From Cercospora beticola (Eukaryota; Ascomycota; Dothideomycetes; Mycosphaerellales; Mycosphaerellaceae), in the NCBI RefSeq assembly GCF_033473495.1, contig NC_088936.1, positions 806,001 to 870,000 on the forward strand: 64,000 nt of DNA, given 5' to 3'. Below the pieces are notes generated by a model, which was not told the DNA's origin, did no database searches, and saw only the letters and a list, made by a program, of their open reading frames with translations. Position numbers and translations under genes: made by a program. How positions within the stretch are numbered: the first letter of the stretch is position 1; the number at the start of each line of letters is the position of its first letter. Below are positions 1 through 12,361 of the stretch, in pieces.

Positions 1-2905
1 CTAGAACTCTAACTCTCGCTATTATACCCGCCTTTACTATTATAAAGTATAACTATAGTAAATACGATAATAAAAGGGCCTTTAGTATACTAGAGTAGTA
101 GTAAAGATAAAGTAAAGTTATAGTAGATACGTTCGATAGGAGAGACTAGAGGAACGAACAAATCTAGCGTAAATTTCGTAGTAGGTACTATACTTATATA
201 GGAGGATATAGTAACGGTATTAATATAGTAAGACTAATACGATTCTAATATACCTTTATACTACTAGTATAATATATCTTCTCTTATTAACGTTCTTAGC
301 TAAGCGACGTTAGAAATGCCCGCGATACGCCTCTATAGTTATACTCGCGAATAAAGCTCTACTCCTATAGCACTATTACTCTTATAGAGCCTAGTAGTCC
401 GCGCGGTATAGCTATACTTTCTTGCTCTCGTTACGCGACCGGGAAGTAGCTTATAGGTATATCGATAGCCTATAGGCGCGACGCCCTTATAGTATAGATA
501 GTAGCGTTCGTACCGGGGCGTATCGTCCTAGCGTCTAAGTTAACTTATACTAGTATCGTTCTCGCGGCTTATAGAGTATATACTCTAGGATACGGTATTA
601 GTACGATACGGAAAATTAACTAGTAGAGCACTATTAGTACTACGAGCGATATACTTATAAACGCTTATCTATATACAGATATATCTACTTATCTAACTAT
701 ATCCTCTACGTAGACTCGAGCTAAGTCGCGACGAGACGCCTAGATCGCTTAATAGCGCGCAGAAAGGCACGCGATTCCTAAGCTACGATCGCTATCTCTA
801 GCGACTATATAGAGTCTTCGAGTTCTCGAGTATCTTTTACTAAAGCAGCCTCTATAGTACTACTTTAGGAAGCGGGAATAGGGCTTAACGTACTACTAAT
901 AAAGCCTTATACTCTCGACCGCGTAATAATAAATAAGAAGAGTATAGAGCCCTACTAGTTTACTATATTATACTCGCTACGAGTAGATAGAAGAGATTAT
1001 TTAGCTAGGACACTACTATAGAACTCCCTATTCGGCCTAGCGCGATCGCTTCTACTACTATCGCTATTCGGTAGCAGGCGCGGCTCTTTAGGTATCTTAA
1101 GCGAGAGAGAAAACGGCGTAGAAGGTCGGTACGTTAGATCTAAGTCGAGTCTCCTACGTTTCTATACCTCGGGGAATGCGAGTACCGTCTGCCGCCCTAT
1201 AGATTTTAGCTAATAGGAAACCGCTTTAGTATAGCCGGTACTTACTCTTCGATAATAATAGCTTTATCTCTAAATAGGCACTAGGTTAGAGTAGTATAAT
1301 CGGCCTTAGCGCTAATAACGACCCTTGCTTAAGTTATAGATTACTATTAGAAGAGAGTTAGGAGGTACTCTAGGTAGCGTATAGCGTAGAAACGTCCTCG
1401 AGCGCAGTTAGGGAACGTAGCCGAGGCACCGCCGGCTTAGATATAGGAACGTACTCGATTCTTATAAGTAGCGGTATAATCGTAAGCTTAGCGTCGCTAG
1501 GAACGAGTAAGTATTATTAAAAACTACATCTTATAAGCAGGACGTCCGTACGCCTCTTATACGCCTTCTTAGCCTTCGAGTCGAGGAGTAGCCGTTAGGA
1601 AAGCGTACGAATTACTATAGACGCTATACTAGATAAGGAGGGAGTTATACTTAATAGATAGGCGTTACGCTAGGCTACTAGGTAGGCATAATCGAGCAGT
1701 AAATGCATATATACGGCATAGTTTATAATATAAAGTCGAAGCGTACGTTCCTTATATCTAAGCCTAAGCCTTAAGAAGACCGAGGCATAAACGATCTACG
1801 TAGGGAACTTGCGAGTAACGAACTATCTAGAGCGTCCTCCCTAGTACCTTTATACGGATATACTATAACGTCGTTATTCTTATATACTATTTACTAGTAT
1901 AGCTATAGATAATTAAGACTTACGTTAATATCGCCTAGATAACTATATCCGAAGCGGCGCAAAATCTCGAATTAAAACTATACGTTACTATCTATAGCTA
2001 TAACTAGCTATTCTAATAAGCAAAGAGGACAATAGGGACGTGCCTTCGTCTATATATATAAAAATAAGCTAATATATAAGACCTTATATATTTACTATAG
2101 TATTATCGGAGATACTATAAGGGTATGCCGCCTAGCGCGCAAGCCGGCAATTACGCAAGCTACGCCTCTAGACCTGCTTTTCTAAAGCAACCTTAATACG
2201 CGTAGATAGCCGCTACCGCAAGCGCTATACTCTAACCTTTAGAGCTATGCCTCTTATAGTTCGAGTATAGTATCTTCGTATTCTAGCGAGAGCGCGCCGG
2301 TTATAGTAGGGGGTGTAGCCTCGCGGCGTAGTACTATAGGCGCGACCCGAGCTTTAGCCTCGGGCAGGTTTATATCTATTATCCTAGCCTTCTTCGCTAT
2401 AGGAAAGCTTCGGTCCTAGAACCCGTTAGACAAATCGATAGAGTAAGAGAGGCAAACGAACGATCTAGTCCTATATTAGTAGCTACCCGTAGTATTCGTA
2501 GGAGCTATAGATATAAAACTATTTATAGAACAGAACTACTAGGTAGATATTAGCTTCGCAGTCCGTAGCGATCTAATAGGCCTTCTTGTTTAGTATCTAG
2601 TATCGTCGGCGGAATTTGTCTTTAGATCTACTAGAGGAGAGTCTCGGTACTATGCCTGCTATAGCGCGAACGAACGTAGGCCGTTACGGTTCGATTAAGG
2701 AGCTTACCGAGATAAGAGGAGTTTATATCTAACCTTCGCGCATCTACCTTAGTAATATATAAATCGCTATTAACCCCGCCTCTAGAGTCTATAACCCCCC
2801 TCTTGCTACTTTGCGATTTACCTTCGGCGGCTAGTATAAGTTAAATAGCACGAAGTAGGCATAGGGCACCTTTACCTCTTTGCGACGACTATCTTTGCAC
2901 TATTA
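1..2905. repeat. RIP-mutated, gene-poor DNA
   Basis: Strong depletion of TG and CA, excess of TA and retention of CG are visible throughout, the pattern left by CpA-to-TpA mutation on both strands. Every frame is broken by TAG/TAA. I could not identify a protein family on either strand. It is probably an old transposon or duplicated segment, but the sequence alone does not show which. Confidence 0.8.
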
Positions 2906-2915
2906 TTAACGCTTC

Positions 2916-3955
2916 TTGCGCACGATAACGACTATTATAGACACAAGCAATAATCCTACGGAACGTACATCCGATGTAGTCGCGCTCGTTAATGCCGCAC
3001 CCAGTTCAGAAGTTAGGGACGAGGCTGTCCCCATCGCCGAGATTGCTATAAACGTAGCTAAGGATGCTTCTATAATAGAGACCGTGCAGTTTCCGCTAGC
3101 AACCACTCTTCCGCCCTTAACGCGCATCGGTTTTGGCTGGCCTTCGCAGGCCCCTGTCCCGCTCATGCTGGATCCCTCTTCGCAAGTGAATGCCGCCCCG
3201 CGTCTAAGGGAAGATGCCACCTATGCCGCGGCGTATGGGCCTGTACTACAAGCGTCGGAGCCGCGAAAATATTGCATCTTCGACGACAAGCTCAGGTAGG
3301 GGCACCTAGTGATCTTCGTTTCGATGCGCTAACCGGTAGCAGGGATGTAGAGGCGCATTATTATGCGAATTAGCTTTCCCGCTTAGACACTATTCCTGAG
3401 CCTAGTAGAAGCGTATTTCTACTATTAGACCTCCGAGGCATATCGAACTATACTATGTCGCTGCTAGCTTAGTACGACATTAGTATTAAATAGGCTCGCG
3501 AAGAGCACATTCGAGTAAGCAAGCGGATTCGGAAGTAGCATACCGCGGACAAATACGCAATAGTCCGAGCTATGCGAGACGTCGAGCCTTTAAGATTTAG
3601 TTAGGTAGCCGAGATCGTATATACTATAAGGACGAACTAAATAGACAACCTGCTAACCTATACTAAGATAGCTCGAGACTATTAGACGACTAGCTAGACC
3701 TATAAAGAAGTATACGCGGAGTAGGTTAAGTATAAGACGTTACGGGGAGCATATTTTAAGTAAAATATATTAATTAGATATAATACGGATATCGTAAGAA
3801 CATTAAGCTATCTATCTACCTATAAACGTAATAATAACTGTCTATAATACTGTCGGTAACTATATAATCTTAGAGCTACGAAGCGATATAAGCCTGCTTC
3901 GAGGACTAGTATATACGACGGTCTAGCGCGGTCGTTATATTATGTTCTCTATCTC
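2916..3955 (+). pseudogene. fossil reading frame, unknown protein
   Basis: The first part (2916-3299) is an open frame of 127 codons in an island less affected by RIP (TG and CA are present). A shift of one base, or a small intron near 3297, leads into a second frame that runs to about 3950 and is interrupted only by TAG and TAA codons, as expected for RIP-converted Gln and Trp codons. The downstream part is rich in charged and Tyr/Leu residues and looks alpha-helical. I do not recognise the family. It may belong to an old mobile element, since it lies inside a long RIP-mutated tract. Confidence 0.35.
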
Positions 3956-6900
3956 TAGGATTAAAATGAAGCTAGGCGTCTTCTACGACGATATCGATAT
4001 CTATATACGTAGTATATAGCTATATAGGCGCATCCTAGGAGGTAAACGGCTAGTCCTAGATCTAATATAGAGTATATATCGTATTAACTAGCAAGACAGG
4101 CAGCACGATATTAGCTTTATACTAGAGATTAAGTCCTTATATAGGATCGGTGCTTCTAGGTCCGGGATAGTCCTTTATACGTATAGAAGCAATCGCACTA
4201 TAGCTTATAACGTTATTACTATACTAATAGTACTCTCTATTATCGAAAGGTATATAATAAAGCAAATTCCTACGCCCGTCGCTGCCTTAGCTATCTACCG
4301 TCTAGATATAGTATATAGCTAGGAGTATATCCGAGGGAGAACTCTAGTTTGTTCTATAGACGAATACCTCCTCCGATCCGTTCTTGCTCTATAGATTGTT
4401 CTAAGGTTTCGTAATATGCCTATTTTCGTTCTACTAGAGCACTACGGTCTCTCTACGGCCTACGCGGAGCCGAGGGCTATCTATAGTTTAAAATAGCTCC
4501 CGTTATCTAGCAGAATAGAGATAGTCTATCGGAGACACTATAGTTTTACTATTAGAAGGCAAGAGATATATTATAGTATTATCGTTAAAGTCGGAAGCTA
4601 TTCGGAGAACTGTTCTCGTTATTATAGTATTCTTTATACGGCCCTAGGAGTATACTATTACCGCGAGTATAGCTAATAGACGCAAGCTATAGCTAGTATC
4701 CTGCCGCTATATTTATCCGCTCTACCTAGCTATACGCTAAGGCTTAATACGACAAGTATACGAGTAGTAGTCTTATCGTCCTTATATTCGTCGAGCGTAT
4801 ATAATTTATACTATTACCCGTATACTCGACTTACTCTTTATACGAGTAGTAAAGGGTTAGATATATATAGTAGAATTAACTCCGAGGAAGGCGATATAGC
4901 TATACGAGTGCTAGCGCGTGCCTATACGATTAGCTAATTTCCGCTATATATTCCTATAGGGCTTAAGTAGCTTTTAGGCTAGCCTTTATATTAGCGCGAT
5001 AAACTGTCGTAATTATAAAGTGCCTAATAGGCACTGCCTTATTATACGGAGGAGTATCTAGTACTAGGACTTTATAATCTTCGTATTATGCGATCGTAAG
5101 AGGTACTATAAGCTTAATAGTCTCGATAAAGGAACAGATCTTTAGATTTAAGCTCTATAAATATTACTCCCGAACGCTAACTATACTCCTATACCTAGAA
5201 CTAGCCGTTCGAACTAGTGCCGTTCCCTACCTATAGCTACGGAGATATCTTCTCTACTAATCTAACTCTTTATCTATCCGCTTTCTTTTCCGTTCTCGGA
5301 GAGAACTCGATCGTATATTACTACTCTAACTCTCTAGCTATATCGTTACTAACGATATACTTCGGAGCATCTTATCTATCTATACTAACGCTCGATTACT
5401 TTACTATCGGAGTATACCGAACTGCCTTAGAGCTTCTATAGTTTAGCTACGCGATCGGCGTAATTAGTCGGTTAAGCGAGGCGTAATATTTTTACGTTCG
5501 CCGTAATCTATAGGGGAGCTGCCGATATAATTACGAATCTTAGCTAAAGCTCTAAAGATATTACGCTCTGCGCCGTTTTGCGCAACCTATAGACGTAACG
5601 CCTAGATATAGCGTTCTTTCTTTATATAATAAGTAGATAGATAAGTATAGCTTTCTTATAGCTATATATACTACGCCTTAAAGTGTTAGTAGTTTAGTAG
5701 CTTCGACTAGAATACGTTAAGTACGGACTCTTAAGCCTTTCTTTCCGTTCTACTATATATCGCTAGACGATATAAATTCTAAAGTATCTAGAGGTCGCTA
5801 TAAGAAGAAGTAAGGCGATACGATAATAGATCTATAGAAGACTTTATCGTAGGCGTATAGTCGGTAGGGATTAGGTTAGCAAGCGGAGTAGTCCCCTCTA
5901 CGGCGGTCGACTTATAGCTCGGTATTAAGGTTATAGCTATACCTAGCGAGATTAGTTTCTTAGAAGATATGTTCCTTATAGATTAGACCGGAAGCTAGGT
6001 AGCTAGAGATAGATAAGAGCGAGCTATCTAGTAGACTATATAGAACTTATATCGTCTTCTCGGCACTACGCTTAGCGCCTAACCGCACGTCCGACTCTCT
6101 ATAGGCGCGCGCGTTTACTTATAGGTAATAAGTATTTTCGACTCTCTAAGATATAGCTACGTAGTACGATTTGCCGCCTAGGCTAGTAGCCGCCTATTAC
6201 CTAGCGCCTACCGATAGTACTAGCGAGGTATAGTTACCGCGCGCTCGAAGTCTACTAAGAAAAGTAGCTAGTCTACGATACGATATACTAGACTCGTAGT
6301 ATATAATCCGCGCTCTAAAGTATAACCCGATCTGCCCTTCGTAGAATATACTACTCTCCGTCCTAATAATACCTACTATAATAGCAAGTCGTATTATTGC
6401 CTATCGCTATAGCGGACTCGTAGAGTATAGAGCAAAGTTCGTAGTAGCAAAACGACTAGAACTACGAGTATCTCGCTTTTATATAGACTAATTCTAGATC
6501 GTAGCTAACGTAGTAGGTCGAGAGGTACGACAAAGACGCTATAGGAGAAAACCTAATATATAAGGAATATCGCTATACGTGCGGTACGAAAATAGAGCAG
6601 TTCGAGGACTAGCTTATATAGTATGTATAGCCTTACTAAATAAAGAGCTTCTAGATCTAATAAATACTAGGTTCGAGAGCAGCCTCGAGAGACTTACTAA
6701 AACTATCTCTAACCTTTCTTAGTATATATAAAGGCCTTAGCTAACGGGAATGCGTCTAATAGTCGTTATAGCCGGTTAACTAGCGTAGAAGTAGATTAAT
6801 AAACCTTAGAGTAGTAGTCGAAGAAGGTCTCTACTTATATAAATACTCTATAGCTATAGAGACTAGGAACGGCCTCGCTAGCGACACTATTTGCTATATA

Positions 6901-8476
6901 CGTTATAAGTAATAATTAGGATATAAGATTTCAAGTTTAGGATATTAATAATATAGTAGTAGCCTAGATATAGATAGGATATCTTTTAGGGTCTAGTATA
7001 GGAGATATATACGTTCGGTAAAGTAGCTATTACGAAGAGTCGTACGTAAAGTTCTATATCGTAATTCTAAGCTCGTTATATACTCGCCCTTATACCTATA
7101 CGCAATACCTCTATCTTTCGGCTCTTATCTAGTATAGAGTTAAAATCGACGGACTAGAAGCCGAATTATAATATTATATACGAGTGCTCTAACGTAGGCT
7201 ATACGTAAGGGATCTTAGCGATTATTAGCGATAGGCGTTTAAGTACGGAGGGATAATATACTATCGTCTAGATAAAAGTTTTCGAGCAGCTATAAATATC
7301 GAAGGCAGCTCTACGATTCTAGTCGGTTAGGATACTATTTCGCAGAACTCGAAGCGGCTATTTCGAAAGACTAGAGCGTCTTCTAGGTTATAAGCGAGAG
7401 CGTTCCTAATAGAGTAGTACGAGAAAAGTCTCCGCTCGTATCTATTCTTATAGTACTACTTACAAAGCTAGATATAGCTCTCGAATATATAGAGTAGGTC
7501 TAACTCTTCGTCTATAGGAGGCCTATAGGTCGACGATACCGAGTCGAGGAAGAAGCGTACTCGTAGTATATATCGAATTAGCTACGCTCGGAGAGTAGTA
7601 AAGCTAAGATATTTAACTTCTTCTAGCCGCTTCGATTATTATACGAAAGACCCTAGGGGCTCTAAGCGCCTACGTACTTAATATATAGGCGTAGGCTCGC
7701 GTATTTTCCTCCTACTATATATAGTAATAGATTGCTTATCTTATAAGCGATAGAAGGAGACAAATAGACCCCTCTAGAAGAATCCTATCTATTATTCTTT
7801 GCGTCTAAGAACGTCTACTAGGATACGATCGTAGAGATCTTATATTACGTCTACGGATTACGATATAAGGTAGAAACTGCCTATAGTCGCTATTCTGTTC
7901 TAGTAGCTCGCGATTAACTTTTCGACTTATAAGAATAATACTAGAATCCGCCTACTATATCTACGTAGATTAGAAGTTAGCAGCTTAGTTCTGCCGTCTA
8001 TAAGCTCCGATTTAGCAAGCCTATATTAGAAATTATTTTCTAGGTAGGATAGTATCGTTTATCTATACGTCTCGTAGTACTAATAGCCTATAGTATTAAC
8101 CCGTAGAGTCTCTACGTAATGTCCTAAGTATACGGCTATAAGTCCCTTGCCTCGCCTTAATTAAAGAGTCTTTCGAGGAGTATAAGGTTCTCGTAGTACG
8201 CGGGGAGTAGGATAAGCGAAAGTCGCTACGCTCCTACGCGCTAAAGCCTTATAGTACGTAAATTTACGTAGCTATATAGATAGAGAGTATATACGATAGG
8301 ATCTTAGAAGGGAAATCGATACGTAGAGTCTAGACGGCGAGGAGCATTATAGGCGCACTCTGCGATATATCGGTAGTTATAGTACTCTCGAAGTTAAGCC
8401 GAGACACTATCCGTTTTAGGTACGAGCCCTACGTAGCGCTTAATCTACGCTATCTTATATCTAAACTGCCGCACTA
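3956..8476. repeat. RIP-mutated DNA, no identifiable gene
   Basis: Same signature as the left end: TA-rich, almost no TG or CA, CG retained. Long stretches can be read without TGA on either strand, but this follows from the base bias and is not evidence of coding. The 74-codon open stretch at 5217-5441 is Ser/Leu/Tyr-rich and has no recognisable motif. Probably the body of one or more old retroelements. Confidence 0.75.
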
Positions 8477-8967
8477 TTGCCGGTAGTAACCGACACCCTC
8501 CGCGCGCTTATGCTCGCATCGTATTGCGCTAGTAGTCGCGCTTCGGATTTCGTTAACTTATATGTGCTATCGTCGTTAGCGCGGCTCGGTCCCGATCCCG
8601 ATCAGTTGATCCTGGTTCTCTGCTCGCTATGCCTGTGCGGCGTGGCAACGCATGTGCTCCGCCATCCGAAAGCTTGTCATAACTCGCAGGCCGCCCTTCT
8701 CACCACAACTGCCGCCGAGAGGCAGCATCGTGGTCATAGAGTGCTCAGGTCTCCAACGCATCGCTGGAGGCGAATGCCTTAAGTTATAGCGACGGGATCA
8801 TTCATCTCGCCACACCCCGAGCCTCGCCATCTGAACACTGAGTTAGCTTCGGCGGAGTGAATGCTATGGATAGATGGATGGAGTTTATTCCGCCCGGCGC
8901 TAAGTACCTAAAGGGCACACTACGGATATTACGTCATTACATTACTTCCCAAAGACTTCCTGAGTGA
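8477..8967. other. weakly mutated segment upstream of the non-LTR element
   Basis: Base composition returns to normal from about 8560. A 101-codon open stretch (8477-8782) has no recognisable family. The 14-mer GAGTGAATGCTATG occurs twice, near 8855 and 8961, the second copy overlapping the start of the ORF1 below. This could be the 5' untranslated region of the retroelement or flanking DNA. Confidence 0.4.
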
Positions 8968-10703
8968 ATGCTATGCCAGCGATTGCGAGGTCACGAAAAG
9001 CAGCGAAAGGACCGCGCCGTTCCGGATGGCCATTCGTGTCGTGACTTCTGCGTCGAGAGTTCACAGGAGGGGACACATCACAAGGCGCGAGCAGAAACAG
9101 ATCTACGGCACATCGCTGATCTCTCGAATTCGCGTGAAGCTGCAATGGTAGCGGGAGCAGACGACGCGACTCTACCGCCAGACATCGCGTCGACGGAGAC
9201 AGCAGCTAGAAAAAGGACTATACGCGCCACTCGAACGGAGATTAACTACCAAAGACTCCACCGGGGCTTGTCCATTGATAGCTCACCCGGGAAAACCACG
9301 AAGTCAGCCAAGACAACGAAGACAGTAGCAGGCGTAAGCGATGAAAGGCAAGAGGCAACAATAGATAGGCTCTACAGCCTTATTCTAGAAATGAAGGAGG
9401 AGAGTCAGAAGGAGAGAGCGGAGCATCAGAAGGAAAGAGCGGAGCTACAGGCAGAGATAAGGCTTCTCCGGGAGCAACAGAAAGAATGGGAGGACAGGCA
9501 GAAGACTTGGGAGGAACAACAGACAACATGGCAGCAGCAGGTAACGCAGGCCCTATCTGGGAGCCAGAGCCCCCGAACATCGTATGCCGACATTGCCCGT
9601 ACACCGCCAAGCTCCCGGCCTAGCAACATCCAGAGCTTATCGACAAATACAACAGCGTCAGCCCGATCTGACACACTTTACTGTACGATCGACACCTCAA
9701 GGGTAGAAGAGGAGGAGAAGCGCGCGGCTGATCCAGCAGTCTTCCGAAAAGCAATCGAGAACGAGATGCGCAGAGCGGACGGACAAGAGGGCTGGCGGTG
9801 TGTCGCAGTAACAAAAGACCCGCGGAATACTGCACGCATTCGTGTGATATGTAGGAACGAGCCTGAGCTAGCCCGGGTGAAAGAAGCAGCTCAGAAGGCT
9901 ACTACTCCTGGAGTTCGGGTACTCCAAGATCAACTCTATCCAATCAAGGTGGATAATGCCAACCGAACAGCTATCCTTAACGACACAGGAGACCTTCGCG
10001 CAGATGCAGTAGAAAGGTTGGAAAGAGAGAACGAGGTCACAATTGCCAAGATTGTCTGGCTAAGCAGGAAGAACTCAGGAAAAGCATATGGGTCAATGGC
10101 GGTATATCTGTCAAAGGGAAGCGATGCAGTACGACTGCTACAGGAGCAATACTTCCATGTCGCAGGAGAATCAGCATATACGCGGGTTTACGAACGTCGC
10201 CAAGGACCTGTCCAGTGCTACAAATGTCAGGAAATCGGCCACAAAACATACTCCTGTGAAAATCTCCAGAGGTGCGCCAGATGCACACAAACAGGACATC
10301 GACACAGCGAATGCAACGCGGAAATACCAAAATGCGTACTATGCAGTGGCCCACACGAGTCCTACAGCAAGAACTGCCGGACTCTCTACCCAACCCTCCC
10401 TACTAACCCGAACTAACCTAACAATACACCCTCGTACTAACAGCAGGGCCCAGCTTCACCTGCTGAAGATAGGACGGTGAACACTTGGAGAAGTGTCTTC
10501 AAGAGTACTTGCAACTAACTAACATAATACGAGATCTCGCCCAGTAAGTCGATACTAATAGGATGCATATAAAAATGGATGTAGAATAAACAGAAGGGCT
10601 TATAGGAGTCTAGGACATGATTGAATGCTTCGTATTTAGGTAATATAGAACGAGCCCTTTAGGCGATTAGGCCGGGCGTAATAAAGCATTATTATTATTA
10701 TCG
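8940..10703 (+). mobile_element. Tad-like non-LTR retrotransposon, internally deleted (copy 1)
   Basis: It consists of an intact ORF1 (8968-10416), about 100 bases of following sequence, and what looks like the element's 3' end: a GGCGTAATAAAG run followed by an (ATT)n tail at about 10686-10701, typical of non-LTR elements that end in a short repeat. ORF2 (endonuclease and reverse transcriptase), which should be several kilobases long, is missing. ORF1 is free of RIP while both flanks are mutated. This suggests a late insertion, or that the shortened copy escaped recognition. The left end is uncertain. Confidence 0.7.
8968..10416 (+). CDS. non-LTR retrotransposon ORF1 (Gag-like, zinc knuckles)
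   Basis: An intact frame of 482 aa starts at ATG 8968 (an internal ATG at 9145 is an alternative). The N-terminal third is basic and Thr/Ser-rich. A charged coiled coil spans about residues 115-190 (Glu/Gln/Arg heptads). A mixed alpha/beta region follows. The C-terminus carries three cysteine knuckles at residues 417-470: CYKCQEIGHKTYSC, CARCTQTGHRHSEC and a CX2C-H-C variant. This is the layout of ORF1 nucleic-acid-binding proteins of fungal Tad-clade LINEs. No ORF2 follows. A diverged and heavily mutated relative lies at 62.4-63.7 kb, and the two align through the middle domain and knuckles. Confidence 0.88.
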   Translation: MLCQRLRGHEKQRKDRAVPDGHSCRDFCVESSQEGTHHKARAETDLRHIADLSNSREAAMVAGADDATLPPDIASTETAARKRTIRATRTEINYQRLHRGLSIDSSPGKTTKSAKTTKTVAGVSDERQEATIDRLYSLILEMKEESQKERAEHQKERAELQAEIRLLREQQKEWEDRQKTWEEQQTTWQQQVTQALSGSQSPRTSYADIARTPPSSRPSNIQSLSTNTTASARSDTLYCTIDTSRVEEEEKRAADPAVFRKAIENEMRRADGQEGWRCVAVTKDPRNTARIRVICRNEPELARVKEAAQKATTPGVRVLQDQLYPIKVDNANRTAILNDTGDLRADAVERLERENEVTIAKIVWLSRKNSGKAYGSMAVYLSKGSDAVRLLQEQYFHVAGESAYTRVYERRQGPVQCYKCQEIGHKTYSCENLQRCARCTQTGHRHSECNAEIPKCVLCSGPHESYSKNCRTLYPTLPTNPN

Positions 10704-11028
10704 AGTTCATAGGACGCATTAACGCTGGAGTATATAGCGACATAGGGAGTATCCCTTTCGTATAGGGCTTTATTCAATTTATATTGCTAACTACTAAGTC
10801 TGTAAGTATGTAGATACGAACTATTACCCGGAGCACTTCCGTACTACTAACCTATATTAGAATAAATGCCGGACTCTCTAAGGTCTACGTATTTGCGATA
10901 CCTATCGCTCTATCTCCTGTCCTATATAAGGCTACACTTATACTACAAAAGGTTCGCTATTCGTATCTCGACGTCGATCGTTAGTTCCTCGCGCCCTATA
11001 ACCGGACCTTAGTCCCACGACATTCTAT
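10704..11028. other. moderately RIP-mutated spacer
   Basis: TA-enriched DNA between the retroelement tail and the cupredoxin-like pseudogene. No gene or repeat recognised. Confidence 0.5.
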
Positions 11029-11859
11029 CTATATGCACGCCGCGTAAGAGCTAAGCAGCAGGACTAATATGCGTAAGGAGGACAGCGCTTTCCGCTCGAC
11101 AGCAACGCCTATTTGCGACAAGGTAGATAGAAGTAGCGCAGATTGTAGAGCTAAAGTATTAGTGTTCGGCATAGCTGTTCCCGCTAGCGACGCTCGTCCG
11201 GATGCCGTAGCATCTGTCCTCGATGCTACCGTAGTAGGTCTAGAACGTATATACTAGGCAGTATTGTAGCTAGTATTAGACTCCGCCCCGTTATCGTTCT
11301 GCGCTACGTTTAGAAGGAATTCACTCTTAGCTCGCGGAGGATCGAGTCCAGTCGACGGGCACGTGCTACTACAAGCTGTATCTACACTATAAAACACGTA
11401 TGTATTGCTGTCGACAACTTGGTATATTGCCGCTCGATAGCTCTAGCCGGGTACCGGAACAAAATCGAAGGTCCTCGATAAATTACTAGAGCTAAGCAGA
11501 TATAGTTCTACGTCGGGACGAGCGATATAGAACTCGAGGATTGTGCCTTTCGACGTATATAGAGTGTCGGGGTAGAACGTTAGATTCCAACTACTTACCT
11601 CTACGATTTGCTTCTAGCTCGCTACTATTAGAGCACTAGTCGATATAACGATACAGAGTAAGGTAATCCTAGCCGAAGTCGCAAGCGTTGCCGTCGAGGT
11701 AATATTCGCTACGAAGGAGCGGGTTGGATCTAGAACCGTAGACGATCGCCTGTCGAACTAGACCTCTGCTCCGATAGAGCCGATTGCAAGGCCGATATTA
11801 GAAGCCGAGACTATAAGAATAGCAACGAAGAGAATAACTATACGCGAGAGGTAATACAT
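11029..11859 (-). pseudogene. cupredoxin-like, Ser/Thr-rich surface protein, RIP-inactivated
   Basis: On the minus strand one frame of 277 codons runs from ATG 11859 to TAG at 11029-11031 with no indel. It is interrupted only by internal TAG codons, which RIP makes from CAG or TGG. The order is: a hydrophobic N-terminus (secretion signal or membrane segment), a second hydrophobic stretch, then a beta-rich domain (EVSSWNLTFYPDTLYTSKGT, later FDFVPVPG and YVFYSVDTACSS) that resembles the cupredoxin fold of fungal extracellular serine-rich proteins. A Ser/Thr/Ala-rich region and a hydrophobic C-terminal tail follow, which would suit a GPI anchor. The domain assignment is by pattern only. The gene is single here, so RIP probably spread from neighbouring repeats. 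Confidence 0.55.
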
Positions 11860-12361
11860 AATATCTTCTAAGAGAGAGAAGTAGATATAGCCGACGACAG
11901 TAGTAGGGAATTGTTAAGCGGTTCGGTGCAAACATAAATCGTAACTATATATATGTATATAGATGCCCAAAGTCGAGCAACACGATACTACGAAGAACCT
12001 GCCCACCTTTGCAACCCCGGAGTTCGCTTCTGTTCTCTAACCCCGAGGCTTCTCTACGATCTTTTTGCCCGAACTTCTGTTTCCCCCTTCTGTCTAACAC
12101 GAGGTTTACGATCTATTCGACGATCGCTGCGAGCGAGTACGGCTATAGGCCTCTTAGACGTAGACGGTAAAATCCTCTAATTTGCCGGACGTCTACGTGT
12201 CGATTCGATGCACGTCGCAAGCATATTAGGTCTCGTCCCCTCCGTATTATAAGAGAGCTATAGTTGCTATTTAGGTTGCGGACTAGCACGACTAACATTA
12301 CGCACGTCGAGAAACGAACCTTTAACGTCGGCAATACTTTAGGATATTAGCAACGAGCGTT
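11860..12361. other. spacer between two RIP-mutated secreted-protein genes
   Basis: Shared upstream region of the cupredoxin-like (-) and CAP (+) pseudogenes, which are transcribed away from each other. A 75-codon open stretch (11953-12180) is not convincing as a gene. No promoter motif is clear. Confidence 0.4.
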
